Below are positions 1-7,058 of a DNA stretch of 9,814 nucleotides, in pieces (position 1 is the stretch's first letter; each line of letters opens with the position of its first letter). Below the pieces are notes generated by a model, which saw only the letters and a list, made by a program, of their open reading frames with translations, searched no databases and was not told where the DNA came from. Location of the stretch: assembly GCA_003555185.1 (NCBI GenBank), contig PWFZ01000295.1:1-9814 (forward strand). Reading direction: 5' to 3'. The stretch is from Balneolaceae bacterium. GTDB lineage: Bacteria > Bacteroidota > Rhodothermia > Balneolales > Balneolaceae. The position numbers and the translations under genes are program-made.

Positions 1-117
1 ACTTTAGTATCCGCCGGTGCCTGAGTCGCTTTAAGTAGGTGCCAGATCATCTCCATTATTCATTACCCATTTAAAGAATAAGATATTCAATAAATGGATA
101 TCCTCTGAAACATATGA
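1..117. other. Left flank, no firm gene
   Basis: AT-rich sequence before the tandem repeat begins sharply at 118. A minus-strand reading frame opens with ATG at 56-54 and runs off the left edge for 18 codons (starts MEMIWHLLKA). It has an in-frame TGA two codons upstream and no recognisable ribosome binding site. It could be the start of a gene continuing outside the window, but it is too short to judge. Plus-strand frames close by position 36. Confidence 0.3.
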
Positions 118-478
118 GAGTTGTGCGATTGGCTTGACAACCAGTTCGGGACACCCTTAAGTAATACCGCGACTCTTGCAGGAGACCGGAAAAGCACCGG
201 CAACAACCAAACAACCTGCCAGAGCACGAAGCAGGGCGGAGTTCCTGGCAGAGTTGTGCGATTGGCTTGACAACCAATTCGGGATACTCCTTTGTAACAC
301 CGCGACTCTTGCAGGAGACCGGAAAAGCACCGGCCACAACTAAACAACCTGCCAGAGCACGAAGCAGCGCGGAGTTCCTGGCAGAGTTGTGCGATTGGCT
401 TGACAACCAGTTCGGGACACCCTTAAGTAATACCGCGACTCTTGCAGGAGACCGGAAAAGCACCGGCCACTCTGCCAG
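118..478. repeat. 133-bp tandem repeat, 2.7 copies
   Basis: Copy 1 is 118-250, copy 2 is 251-383, and copy 3 begins at 384. Each starts GAGTTGTGCGATTGGCTTGA. Copies 1 and 2 differ at about ten positions, mostly in a block around 144-166 of copy 1. Copy 3 matches copy 1 in that block but copy 2 in the GGCCAC that follows. Copy 3 has lost about ten bases before its CTGCCAG motif (472-478) and then stops. Each full unit contains a 7-bp inverted pair, CTGCCAG (216-222) and CTGGCAG (245-251), with a 22-nt loop, so a transcript could fold. The period is not a multiple of three, so a protein repeat is unlikely. There are no unique spacers, so it is not CRISPR. The family is not one I can name. Its end lies five bases from the MFS stop codon. 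Confidence 0.9.
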
Positions 479-483
479 GACGC

Positions 484-1737
484 TTATTTATCACCGGTCC
501 CCAAAAGCTTCCAACCAATCCAGAGTGTTCCGCCAACAATGGCTGCGGTTGCCACAAATGGCAGGCCAAAATAGATGGCAAATAGTGCCCCGCCCCAGGT
601 TGGACCGATCATCCGCCCAAGACCTGACATCCCCTGAGCTGTTCCCATTACGGCACCCACATGCTCTTCATCCGCTTCCTGAGAAATTAGGCTGGTTATA
701 GTTGGAGTATTCAGGCTTTTCCCAACGGCCATTAGACAGAGCGCCAGGGCGAGTTGAGTCATGGAGCTGGCAAATGGAATGGCAGCAAGGCCCATAATCA
801 TCAAAAAGTTTCCGGTAAGAAATAGTTTTTCTTCAGAGAACTTTTTGGTGAGTGATTTGATGAGGAATCCCTGTATAATGACCGCCACTATACCAATGTA
901 GAAAAACTGAATTCCAACCTGTTCGGCCGTCATGTTTAATTCCTGTTCGGCAAAAAGCGGAAATGCACTGTAAAGACTCGATTCCCCAAACGATAAAAGG
1001 AAAAATCCGATAATAAGCGGAATCAAGAACCCACGGGATCTAACCGTTTTTTGTTGCGATAGTTGCCGCCAGAATCGTGGTGTAAAAACACTGGGGCGGC
1101 TCAACCCTTTTGGCCTGTCCTTGCTTGTGTCTACTGTTTCGGGAAGCTTAAAGTACACCATCAAAAAGCTGCAGAAAGAGAGAGCAGCAGCGAAAAATCC
1201 GGGCAGGGCAAATTTGTTTTCACGCATCCAATCGGCAAATTCCACAAATCCGATACCGGCAACAAAATCGTGGAAAGAGGAGTGAATCAGCAGTGTGGCT
1301 GATGCCGGTCCTACGACAAATCCAATTCCGAAAGCGGCACCAATCAACCCCATCCCCTTGGCGCGGTTCTCTTTGTCGGTTATATCCGCAATATAAGCCT
1401 GGGCTGTAGAGATATTTCCACCCATTACGCCGGCAATAATACGTGAAAAGAAAAGAACTCCCAGCGACTCGGCCAGTCCAAAAATAATGTAGGCAAGGAC
1501 GGCACCAAATGTACTTAAAAGCATGATTGGGCGGCGCCCAATCCGATCGGATAAACTCCCCCAGATCGGAGAAAAAATGAGCTGCATGAACGAATAAACA
1601 CTGTATAAGAGGCCAATAGTTACAGCTGAAGCCGCAAATTCCTTAGCATAAAAAGGAAGCAGCGGCAGCACTATGCCGAACCCGAGAAGGTCGATCATTA
1701 CCACTAAAAATACAGTTGCCAGTGCCGGTTTATTCAT
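484..1737 (-). CDS. MFS transporter, TetA-like drug/metabolite:H+ antiporter family
   Basis: This is a 417-residue inner-membrane protein with about twelve hydrophobic segments, normal for a major facilitator. Visible signatures are DLLGFGIVLP in TM1 (16-25), motif A GSLSDRIGRRP in the TM2-TM3 loop (60-70), motif B around R99 in TM4, and the antiporter motif C, GIGFVVGPA, in TM5 (137-145). The second half echoes these, with GLGRMIGPTWGG at 372-383. Motif C points to proton-coupled drug or metabolite export rather than uptake. The general pattern resembles the tetracycline/multidrug branch, but substrate cannot be read from sequence. The TM5-TM6 loop (about 151-178) looks longer than usual. 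The ATG is well supported, because an in-frame TGA lies three codons upstream. No Shine-Dalgarno is visible. The gene is divergent from lpdA and its stop abuts the tandem repeat. Confidence 0.9.
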   Translation of the reverse strand: MNKPALATVFLVVMIDLLGFGIVLPLLPFYAKEFAASAVTIGLLYSVYSFMQLIFSPIWGSLSDRIGRRPIMLLSTFGAVLAYIIFGLAESLGVLFFSRIIAGVMGGNISTAQAYIADITDKENRAKGMGLIGAAFGIGFVVGPASATLLIHSSFHDFVAGIGFVEFADWMRENKFALPGFFAAALSFCSFLMVYFKLPETVDTSKDRPKGLSRPSVFTPRFWRQLSQQKTVRSRGFLIPLIIGFFLLSFGESSLYSAFPLFAEQELNMTAEQVGIQFFYIGIVAVIIQGFLIKSLTKKFSEEKLFLTGNFLMIMGLAAIPFASSMTQLALALCLMAVGKSLNTPTITSLISQEADEEHVGAVMGTAQGMSGLGRMIGPTWGGALFAIYFGLPFVATAAIVGGTLWIGWKLLGTGDK

Positions 1738-1821
1738 AGAGCGTCATTATTGGAAAGGGCGAAATATAGGCGCTTTGCATAAACATACCATGAAGAGACT
1801 CAGATTTTTTGATTTTCTTAC

Positions 1822-1837
1822 TGATGTGATCAAATCA
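1822..1837. promoter_or_regulatory. Candidate operator palindrome in divergent intergenic region
   Basis: The sequence TGATGTGATCAAATCA is a 16-bp palindrome with a single mismatched pair. It sits about 85 bases from the MFS start and 138 bases from the lpdA start, so a bound dimer could affect both divergent promoters. The TGAT/ATCA half-sites recall Crp/Fnr-family sites, but the spacing does not fit FNR (TTGAT-N4-ATCAA) or Crp consensus. The rest of 1738-1974 shows no promoter boxes I would defend. A shorter palindrome, TTAACCGTTAA, lies at 1945-1955 in the lpdA leader. Confidence 0.25.
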
Positions 1838-1974
1838 ACCTAAATGCAACATCGTTGAACAGTTCGATTTACTTATCTGATTGATAATCCGTATTTTCAG
1901 GCTTGTAAAAGATGCGGACAATCGTGATAAAGCGGTCCGGATAATTAACCGTTAAAAATTTTAAGACAGAACCG

Positions 1975-3396
1975 ATGGCTAAAGAATTTGATGTATGTGT
2001 AATTGGAACAGGACCCGGTGGATATGTAGCGGCAATTCGCGCGGCTCAATTGGGCTTTAAAACAGCAGTTGTAGAGAAGAGATTTTTAGGAGGCGTTTGC
2101 CTTAATATTGGCTGTATTCCCACCAAAGCCCTGCTTCGTTCTGCAGAGGTTTATGAATCAATCGCCCACGCATCAGACTATGGCGTGGATGTAAAAGATT
2201 TTTCCGCAAACTTTGACGGCATGGTAAAACGAAGCCGAAAAGTTGCCGACAAAATGAGCAAAGGCGTTCAGTTTCTGATGAAAGCCAACAAAATTGAAGT
2301 ACTGAACGGAACCGGAGTATTTAAATCCGACAAAGAACTTTCTGTTCAGGACGATAAAGGGAAAGAGACCGAAACGGTAAAAGCCAAGAAGTTTATAATT
2401 GCTACCGGTGCCCGGCCAATCCAGCTTCCCAATATCAAAATTGACGGGAAATTGGTGATCGACTCCGAACGTGCCATGCAGCTCGAAAAGCAGCCTAAAA
2501 AGATTTTAATTATCGGCGCCGGCGCAATCGGTGTTGAATTTGCATACTTCTACAATACTATCGGTACAGAAGTAACATTAGTTGAACTGCAGGATCGATT
2601 GGTTCCTGTTGAAGATGCGGATGTAGGCAAAGAGCTGGGCAAGATCTACAAGAAAAAAGGTATGAATGTCCTAACCAGCAGCTCCGTTGAGAAAGTGGAG
2701 AAGAAAGGAAAAGGCGTGAAAGTGACGGTCAAAACTAAGAATGGCAAAGAAGAGATTGAAGTAGACGTTGTTCTTTCTGCTGTTGGCGTAACCGGAAACG
2801 TTGAAAATCTGGGTCTTGACAAAGCCGGCGTTAAGCACGAAAGAGGCGCCATTAAAGTGGATCGGTCGACCTACAAAACTGACGCGGATAACATTTACGC
2901 AATTGGTGATGTAATTGGCGCTCCCTGGTTGGCACACAAAGCATCGCATGAAGCTACCGTTTGTGTTGAGCAGCTTGCCGGTGAAAATCCTATCCCAATC
3001 AAATACGATAACATCCCGGGTTGTACATACTGCGAACCTCAGGTTGCATCCGTTGGTTTAACAGAAGCACAGGCAAAAGAGGAAGGATACGATATCAAAG
3101 TTGGTAAATTCCCATTCTCTGCCAGCGGTAAAGCCGCCGGACTCGGTCACGAAGAGGGCTTTGTAAAGGTCATCTTTGATGAGAAGTATGGCGAATGGCT
3201 GGGCTGCCACATGATTGGCTCCCACGTAACCGAATTAATCGCTGAAGCTGTTGTAGCTCGTGATCTGGAAACAACCGGACACGAAATTATCAGCGCCGTG
3301 CATCCTCACCCAACAATGAGTGAAGCGGTAATGGAAGCAGCTGCTGAAGCTTATGGCGAAGGCGTACACTTAGGGTCAAAACCTAAAAAAAAGTGA
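1975..3396 (+). CDS. lpdA: Dihydrolipoyl dehydrogenase (E3)
   Basis: This flavoenzyme reoxidises dihydrolipoyl groups on the E2 or H protein, passing electrons via FAD to NAD+. It serves the pyruvate, 2-oxoglutarate and branched-chain dehydrogenase complexes and glycine cleavage. At 473 residues it is full length. The N-terminal FAD site is GTGPGG (11-16). The redox disulfide is in GGVCLNIGCIPTK, with cysteines 42 and 47. The NAD-binding GAGAIG follows near residue 180, the second FAD contact is YAIGDV, and the C-terminal catalytic pair is His445-Glu450 in HPHPTMSE. The ATG gives the expected start just before the FAD fold. The leader has no Shine-Dalgarno. The gene ends in a strong intrinsic terminator, so it is probably its own transcript. 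No E1 or E2 gene is present here, so which complex it serves is unknown. Its position before lipB and lipA fits lipoate metabolism. Confidence 0.97.
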   Translation: MAKEFDVCVIGTGPGGYVAAIRAAQLGFKTAVVEKRFLGGVCLNIGCIPTKALLRSAEVYESIAHASDYGVDVKDFSANFDGMVKRSRKVADKMSKGVQFLMKANKIEVLNGTGVFKSDKELSVQDDKGKETETVKAKKFIIATGARPIQLPNIKIDGKLVIDSERAMQLEKQPKKILIIGAGAIGVEFAYFYNTIGTEVTLVELQDRLVPVEDADVGKELGKIYKKKGMNVLTSSSVEKVEKKGKGVKVTVKTKNGKEEIEVDVVLSAVGVTGNVENLGLDKAGVKHERGAIKVDRSTYKTDADNIYAIGDVIGAPWLAHKASHEATVCVEQLAGENPIPIKYDNIPGCTYCEPQVASVGLTEAQAKEEGYDIKVGKFPFSASGKAAGLGHEEGFVKVIFDEKYGEWLGCHMIGSHVTELIAEAVVARDLETTGHEIISAVHPHPTMSEAVMEAAAEAYGEGVHLGSKPKKK

Positions 3397-3397
3397 T

Positions 3398-3433
3398 CGC
3401 GGATTAAGCGGATTTTACGATTTCGCAGATTTT
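3398..3433 (+). repeat. Degenerate GCGGATT-type intergenic repeat
   Basis: Directly after the lpdA stop are three imperfect direct copies of a short motif: CGCGGATTAAG, CGGATTTTACGA and CGCAGATTTT. From memory, similar strings (GCGGATTT...CGCAGATTT) are scattered through intergenic regions of Bacteroidota and relatives. I have not verified this by search. It leads straight into the terminator stem. Confidence 0.4.
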
Positions 3434-3462
3434 AAAAAGGCGGGCTTGTGCCCGCCTTTTTT
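3434..3462 (+). terminator. Rho-independent terminator of lpdA
   Basis: A perfect 12-bp stem (AAAAAGGCGGGC at 3434-3445 pairing with GCCCGCCTTTTT at 3450-3461) has a TTGT loop and ends in a T run. It lies 37 bases after the lpdA stop and 65 bases before the lipB start, so it separates the two transcripts. The A-rich left arm could also let it work on the opposite strand. Confidence 0.93.
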
Positions 3463-3526
3463 GTTTCTTCGATTATTCGTTTTAATCAAAGAACCTCTTT
3501 TCCCTGATTTTGGTTATCTTTCTACT

Positions 3527-4252
3527 ATGAACAGACTATTAGATGTTTATGATTTAAGACTCACCCCCTACCGCGAAGCGTGGGAGATTCAGAGATCGGC
3601 ACAAAAAGAACTAATTGACCAAAAACTGGCTCTGCGGGAAAATCCTGATCTCGGAAAACCCGTCCCCGACTCTCTCTATTTTGTGGAGCATCCCCATGTT
3701 TATACGCTAGGCAAAAGCGGAAATGCTGCCAACATGCTGAAAGGCCTTGCCGAACTGACGCAGATTGACGCGGAATTCATCGAAAATGACCGTGGTGGAG
3801 ACATTACCTACCATGGTCCCGGTCAAATAGTAGGCTACCCCATTATAGATCTGGACCGCCATTTTACCGATGTCCATAAATATTTGCGCTATCTGGAAGA
3901 GGTCATCATAAAAACCTGTGCAGATTACGGTATAGAAGCCGGTCGAATTGAAGGCCTGACCGGCGTTTGGGTGGGAGATCAAAAAATTTGCGCCATGGGT
4001 ATTCGTTGTTCGCGATGGGTGACCATGCATGGGTTTGCACTGAATGTTAATACCGATCTTAGCTATTTCAATCACATTATCCCCTGCGGTATTCAGGATA
4101 AAAAAGTGACGAGTCTCTCTCAGCTGCTTGACCGAAAAGTTGAGGAATCAGATGTAAAAAAGAAGATCACAAAACACTTTGGTGAGCAGTTTAGTCTTAA
4201 ACCTGAAGCGAAAGCATTTGAAGCTAAAAATCAAACTGCATCAAACACATAA
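3527..4252 (+). CDS. lipB: Octanoyltransferase LipB
   Basis: LipB moves octanoyl from acyl carrier protein to a lysine of lipoyl domains (E2 subunits, GcvH) in the cytoplasm, the first step of endogenous lipoate assembly. The 241-residue protein has the family core RGGDITYHGPGQIVGYP (89-105). The catalytic lysine is K153 in QKICAMGIR and the acyl-carrying cysteine is C187 in IIPCGIQ, preceded by MHGFALNVN. A start at 3446 (TTG) would add 27 residues but lies in the loop of the lpdA terminator and encodes nothing family-like, so I chose ATG 3527. No Shine-Dalgarno is seen. TATCTTTC at 3515-3522 resembles the Bacteroidota -7 element (TAnnTTTG) but has no matching upstream box. lipA follows after 90 bases, which include a small hairpin at 4261-4280. 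Confidence 0.95.
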   Translation: MNRLLDVYDLRLTPYREAWEIQRSAQKELIDQKLALRENPDLGKPVPDSLYFVEHPHVYTLGKSGNAANMLKGLAELTQIDAEFIENDRGGDITYHGPGQIVGYPIIDLDRHFTDVHKYLRYLEEVIIKTCADYGIEAGRIEGLTGVWVGDQKICAMGIRCSRWVTMHGFALNVNTDLSYFNHIIPCGIQDKKVTSLSQLLDRKVEESDVKKKITKHFGEQFSLKPEAKAFEAKNQTASNT

Positions 4253-4342
4253 TTGATCCCGGAGAGGGTAACACCTTTCCAAAATTCACACTATCTTAAG
4301 GAATTCGAGTTAGTTTACGATTCGAACAATAAAAAATGAGTT

Positions 4343-5221
4343 ATGATTAAAGAATTAGACGTACTGGACAAATCCACTCCCGGAGAACGACGGCCCGATT
4401 GGCTGCGTGTGAAACTTCCATCAGGAGAAAAGTTTAAAGAAGTTTCTAAAACCATTCGGGATAACAACCTGAATACGGTTTGTTCGGAAGCTCGATGCCC
4501 AAATATGGGTGAGTGCTGGGGAGCCGGTACTGCTACATTCATGATTTTAGGGGACGTTTGCACCCGATCATGCGCATTTTGTGCCATTAAAACAGGGAGG
4601 CCAGTGCAGGGGCTCGATTGGGATGAGCCAAGGCGCGTTGCCGACGCTGCATCAAAAATGAAATTAAAGCATGTTGTACTAACATCGGTAAATCGTGATG
4701 AGCGAAAAGATGGCGGTGCTCCAATTTTTGCAGAGTGCCATAAAGTAATACGAGAAATGATTGATGGGGTAACCATCGAATCTCTTATTCCTGATTTTCG
4801 TGGCGTTTGGGAAGCACTGCAAACCGTAATCGATACTCCGCCTGATGTACTGAGTCACAATCTTGAAACCGTTCCCCGCCTGTACAGATCTGTGCGCCCA
4901 CAGGCTAAGTACGAACGATCTTTAGAATTACTCAAACGAGTTAAAGCCCAGGGCGTTCGTTCAAAAACCGGAATCATGGTTGGTCTCGGCGAAACCCGCG
5001 AAGAGGTAATTCAGCTGATGCAGGACTGTGTAGATCATGATGTTGACGTGCTAACTATTGGTCAATATATGCAGCCAACCAAAATGCACCACCCCGTTGT
5101 TGAGTGGGTTCACCCCGACCAGTTTGCTGAGTACAAGGAAATCGGCGAAAAGCTTGGGCTCGAACATGTGGAAAGCGGGCCTCTGGTACGGTCTTCCTAT
5201 CACGCTGAGCGCCACGTATAA
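4343..5221 (+). CDS. lipA: Lipoyl synthase LipA (radical SAM)
   Basis: LipA inserts two sulfur atoms at C6 and C8 of octanoyl groups placed by LipB, giving lipoyl cofactor. It uses one [4Fe-4S] cluster for SAM cleavage and sacrifices a second as the sulfur source. All ligands are present. The auxiliary cluster cysteines are 47, 52 and 58 in [12 protein letters not shown], the radical SAM CxxxCxxC is CTRSCAFC (73-80), and the C-terminal RSSY is at 283-286, which supplies the serine ligand of the auxiliary cluster. Length, 292 residues, is typical. An ATG seven bases upstream is out of frame and stops after three codons, so ATG 4343 is the start. It probably shares a transcript with lipB. Because the auxiliary cluster must be rebuilt, the A-type Fe-S carrier at 7749-8198 is a plausible partner. 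Confidence 0.97.
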   Translation: MIKELDVLDKSTPGERRPDWLRVKLPSGEKFKEVSKTIRDNNLNTVCSEARCPNMGECWGAGTATFMILGDVCTRSCAFCAIKTGRPVQGLDWDEPRRVADAASKMKLKHVVLTSVNRDERKDGGAPIFAECHKVIREMIDGVTIESLIPDFRGVWEALQTVIDTPPDVLSHNLETVPRLYRSVRPQAKYERSLELLKRVKAQGVRSKTGIMVGLGETREEVIQLMQDCVDHDVDVLTIGQYMQPTKMHHPVVEWVHPDQFAEYKEIGEKLGLEHVESGPLVRSSYHAERHV

Positions 5222-5225
5222 AAAA

Positions 5226-5301
5226 GAATCCCGGGCTCGATTCCTCTGTACCAATTTGTTATCATTGGTGGAATCAAAATCTTAATTGGAAACGCTTCCA
5301 A
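5226..5301 (+). promoter_or_regulatory. Structured plsY leader with LacI-type palindrome
   Basis: The 79-base gap between lipA and plsY is dense in inverted repeats. GAATC (5226-5230) can pair with GATTC (5239-5243). The same segment, GATTCC (5239-5244), can instead pair with GGAATC (5270-5275), stacked on ACCAAT/ATTGGT (5250-5255 and 5264-5269). CCAATT (5251-5256) can also pair with AATTGG (5284-5289). At 5286-5301, TTGGAAACGCTTCCAA has perfect 6-bp arms around ACGC and fits the LacI/CcpA-family operator pattern WTGNAANCGNWNNCW. Its last base is the A of the plsY ATG. Either a DNA operator or an RNA hairpin hiding the start codon is possible. Function is inferred only. Confidence 0.35.
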
Positions 5302-5996
5302 TGGCTTCAGTCCTTGCTGTATTCTTACTTTGCTATTTAATAGGTTCTATACCCAGCTCGCTCTGGTATGGGAAATTGATACGTAAAATTGATATTCGCA
5401 AACACGGTAGTGGAAACGCCGGCGCTACTAATACATTTAGAATTTTAGGCTGGAAAGCAGGTTCCATTGTTCTGTTGTTCGATTTTGGAAAAGGACTGAT
5501 TTGCACTCTTTTTGTAAGTCAGCTTGCATACAGTATAGGCAGCGGACCCGTCACTTTTTATGAGGGTTGGGATACTCATGCAATGCTACTTATTCTTGCG
5601 GGAGTCGGTGCAGTAGTTGGACACATGTTTCCTGTTTATGCTAAATTTAAAGGAGGCAAAGGTGCTGCCACTGCCTGCGGAATGCTATATGGAATTGAGC
5701 CAATTTCAATAAGTATTACATTGGCTATTTTCCTAATCACGATGTTTGCTACCCGCTATGTGTCTCTGGCTTCAATTATTGGCTCGTTCATATATCCATT
5801 TTCACAAATAATATTACGATATGGATTCGGTTATGAAATTGATGGAAGTATTATCATTTTCAGCAGCGTTATTGCTATAGGAATTATTATTAAACACAAA
5901 GGAAATATCAGTCGCTTGTTAGAGGGTAACGAAAATAGAATAAGATCATTTAAACCCTCCAAAGGGCGACTTAACGAGAATCAAACATCATCGTGA
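5301..5996 (+). CDS. plsY: Acyl-phosphate:glycerol-3-phosphate acyltransferase PlsY
   Basis: PlsY is a polytopic inner-membrane enzyme that transfers an acyl chain from acyl-phosphate (made by PlsX, not in this window) to the sn-1 position of glycerol-3-phosphate, starting phospholipid synthesis. The three family motifs are in order: GSGNAGATNTFR (36-47), GHMFPVYAKFKGGKGAAT (107-124) and KHKGNISRLLEGNE (198-211). Hydrophobic segments lie between them, with one at the N-terminus (3-20). The first motif has NAG where many family members have NPG. At 231 residues it is slightly long because of a polar C-terminal tail. An in-frame TTG at 5286 would add five residues, but ATG 5301 places the first membrane helix normally. 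Its stop overlaps the gpsA start by four bases (GTGA), so the pair is translationally coupled and gpsA supplies its substrate. Confidence 0.95.
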   Translation: MASVLAVFLLCYLIGSIPSSLWYGKLIRKIDIRKHGSGNAGATNTFRILGWKAGSIVLLFDFGKGLICTLFVSQLAYSIGSGPVTFYEGWDTHAMLLILAGVGAVVGHMFPVYAKFKGGKGAATACGMLYGIEPISISITLAIFLITMFATRYVSLASIIGSFIYPFSQIILRYGFGYEIDGSIIIFSSVIAIGIIIKHKGNISRLLEGNENRIRSFKPSKGRLNENQTSS

Positions 5997-7003
5997 AAAA
6001 AGTAAGTATCATTGGGGCAGGTAGTTTCGGAACAGCATTGGCAATTGTTTTAGGTCAGGGCGGTTACCCTGTTACATTATGGGCCCGCGAAAAAGAAGTT
6101 GTTGACGGCATTAATACAACAAGGAAAAATCCGTCTTATATATCTAATGTAGAACTCCCGGAGTCAATAACTGCATCAGTCAGTATTGAAGATACTGTTC
6201 TAAATTCTGACATGGTCCTGTTTGCCACGCCCACCCATGCCCTCAGAGATGTAGCAAAAACCGTTAAACCATACCTTACAGGTAAAGAAATTATTGTAAC
6301 GGTCTCTAAAGGAATTGAGAAAGATACATTCATGACACCTTCAGAGATCCTTGTGTCTGTATTGAACGGAAAAACTCTCGAAGACCAAATAGGAGTACTT
6401 TCCGGGCCCAGTCACGCAGAAGAAGTAAGCACTTTTAAGCCTACTACTGTAGTTGCAGCTGCAAATTCAAAGAGAGTTGCACGTATCATTCAGGAAACCT
6501 TTATGACACCCATGTTCAGGGTTTATATAAATCATGACATCGTGGGCGTCGAAATCGGTGCAGCATTAAAGAATATTATGGCTATTGCCGCCGGTATTGT
6601 CGATGGCGCAGAATTGGGTGATAACGCAAAAGCCGCTCTCATCACACGCGGTCTCCATGAAATGAAACGCATGGGATTGTCCATGGGTGCATCACAAGAT
6701 ACATTTTCCGGCCTGACCGGAATGGGAGACTTAATTGTTACTTGTACCAGTGAACACAGCAGGAACCGTTTTGTTGGATATAGTATTGGAAGCGGCAAAA
6801 AGCTTGATGAAATTATTTCGGGAATGAATATGGTTGCCGAAGGGGTTAAAACAACAGATTCTGTTTATCAGTGGGCGAAACAAAATAACGTTGAAATGCC
6901 TATTACTAAAGCAGTCCATAAAGTTCTGTTTGAAGATATCGACCCTAAGGACGCACTATATGATCTAATGACACGTAATCCTAAGGAAGAGAAAATGATT
7001 TGA
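5993..7003 (+). CDS. gpsA: NAD(P)-dependent glycerol-3-phosphate dehydrogenase
   Basis: GpsA reduces dihydroxyacetone phosphate to sn-glycerol-3-phosphate, the backbone acylated by PlsY. The 336-residue protein is full length. The N-terminal Rossmann fold has GAGSFG (8-13). Family blocks follow: SKGIEKD (105-111), LSGPSHAEEV (136-145), the catalytic lysine K193 in GAALKNIMAIAAG, and GMGDLIVTCTSEHSRNRFVG (243-262), which contacts substrate and cofactor. It starts at GTG 5993, inside the plsY stop (GTGA overlap). No later start would keep the intact nucleotide-binding motif. An imperfect hairpin (GATCA/TGATC with inner ATCG/CGAT, 7005-7035) follows the stop. It lacks a T run, so it does not look like a terminator, and readthrough into the next gene is likely. 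Confidence 0.97.
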   Translation: MKKVSIIGAGSFGTALAIVLGQGGYPVTLWAREKEVVDGINTTRKNPSYISNVELPESITASVSIEDTVLNSDMVLFATPTHALRDVAKTVKPYLTGKEIIVTVSKGIEKDTFMTPSEILVSVLNGKTLEDQIGVLSGPSHAEEVSTFKPTTVVAAANSKRVARIIQETFMTPMFRVYINHDIVGVEIGAALKNIMAIAAGIVDGAELGDNAKAALITRGLHEMKRMGLSMGASQDTFSGLTGMGDLIVTCTSEHSRNRFVGYSIGSGKKLDEIISGMNMVAEGVKTTDSVYQWAKQNNVEMPITKAVHKVLFEDIDPKDALYDLMTRNPKEEKMI

Positions 7004-7058
7004 TGATCACAATCGTTTTCTGCGATATGCTGATCTTAAATTAAATTCGTTGACTATT

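Noticed and set aside
1..56. Partial minus-strand gene at the left edge
   Set aside because: Only 18 codons, no ribosome site, no recognisable motif; noted in the flank entry rather than called.
71..463. Long minus-strand frames inside the tandem array
   Set aside because: They read repeat units in shifting frames and share no family features; treated as artefacts of the repeat.
118..478. CRISPR array
   Set aside because: The unit is 133 bp with no unique spacers and no cas genes in the window.
267..701. 144-codon plus-strand open frame
   Set aside because: It runs from the tandem repeat into the antisense of the transporter gene, has no recognisable domain, and straddles two unrelated sequences.
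484..1737. Tetracycline resistance gene
   Set aside because: The motifs place it in the broad TetA-like antiporter family only; no TetR-type regulator is adjacent and substrate cannot be inferred.
3446..3526. Longer lipB starting at TTG 3446
   Set aside because: The start lies in the loop of the lpdA terminator and the added 27 residues do not resemble LipB; ATG 3527 gives the usual N-terminus.
5286..5300. plsY start at TTG 5286
   Set aside because: It adds only five residues; ATG 5301 directly precedes the first membrane helix and is a stronger codon.
7005..7035. Terminator after gpsA
   Set aside because: The hairpin is interrupted by unpaired bases and has no T run; readthrough into the next gene is more likely.
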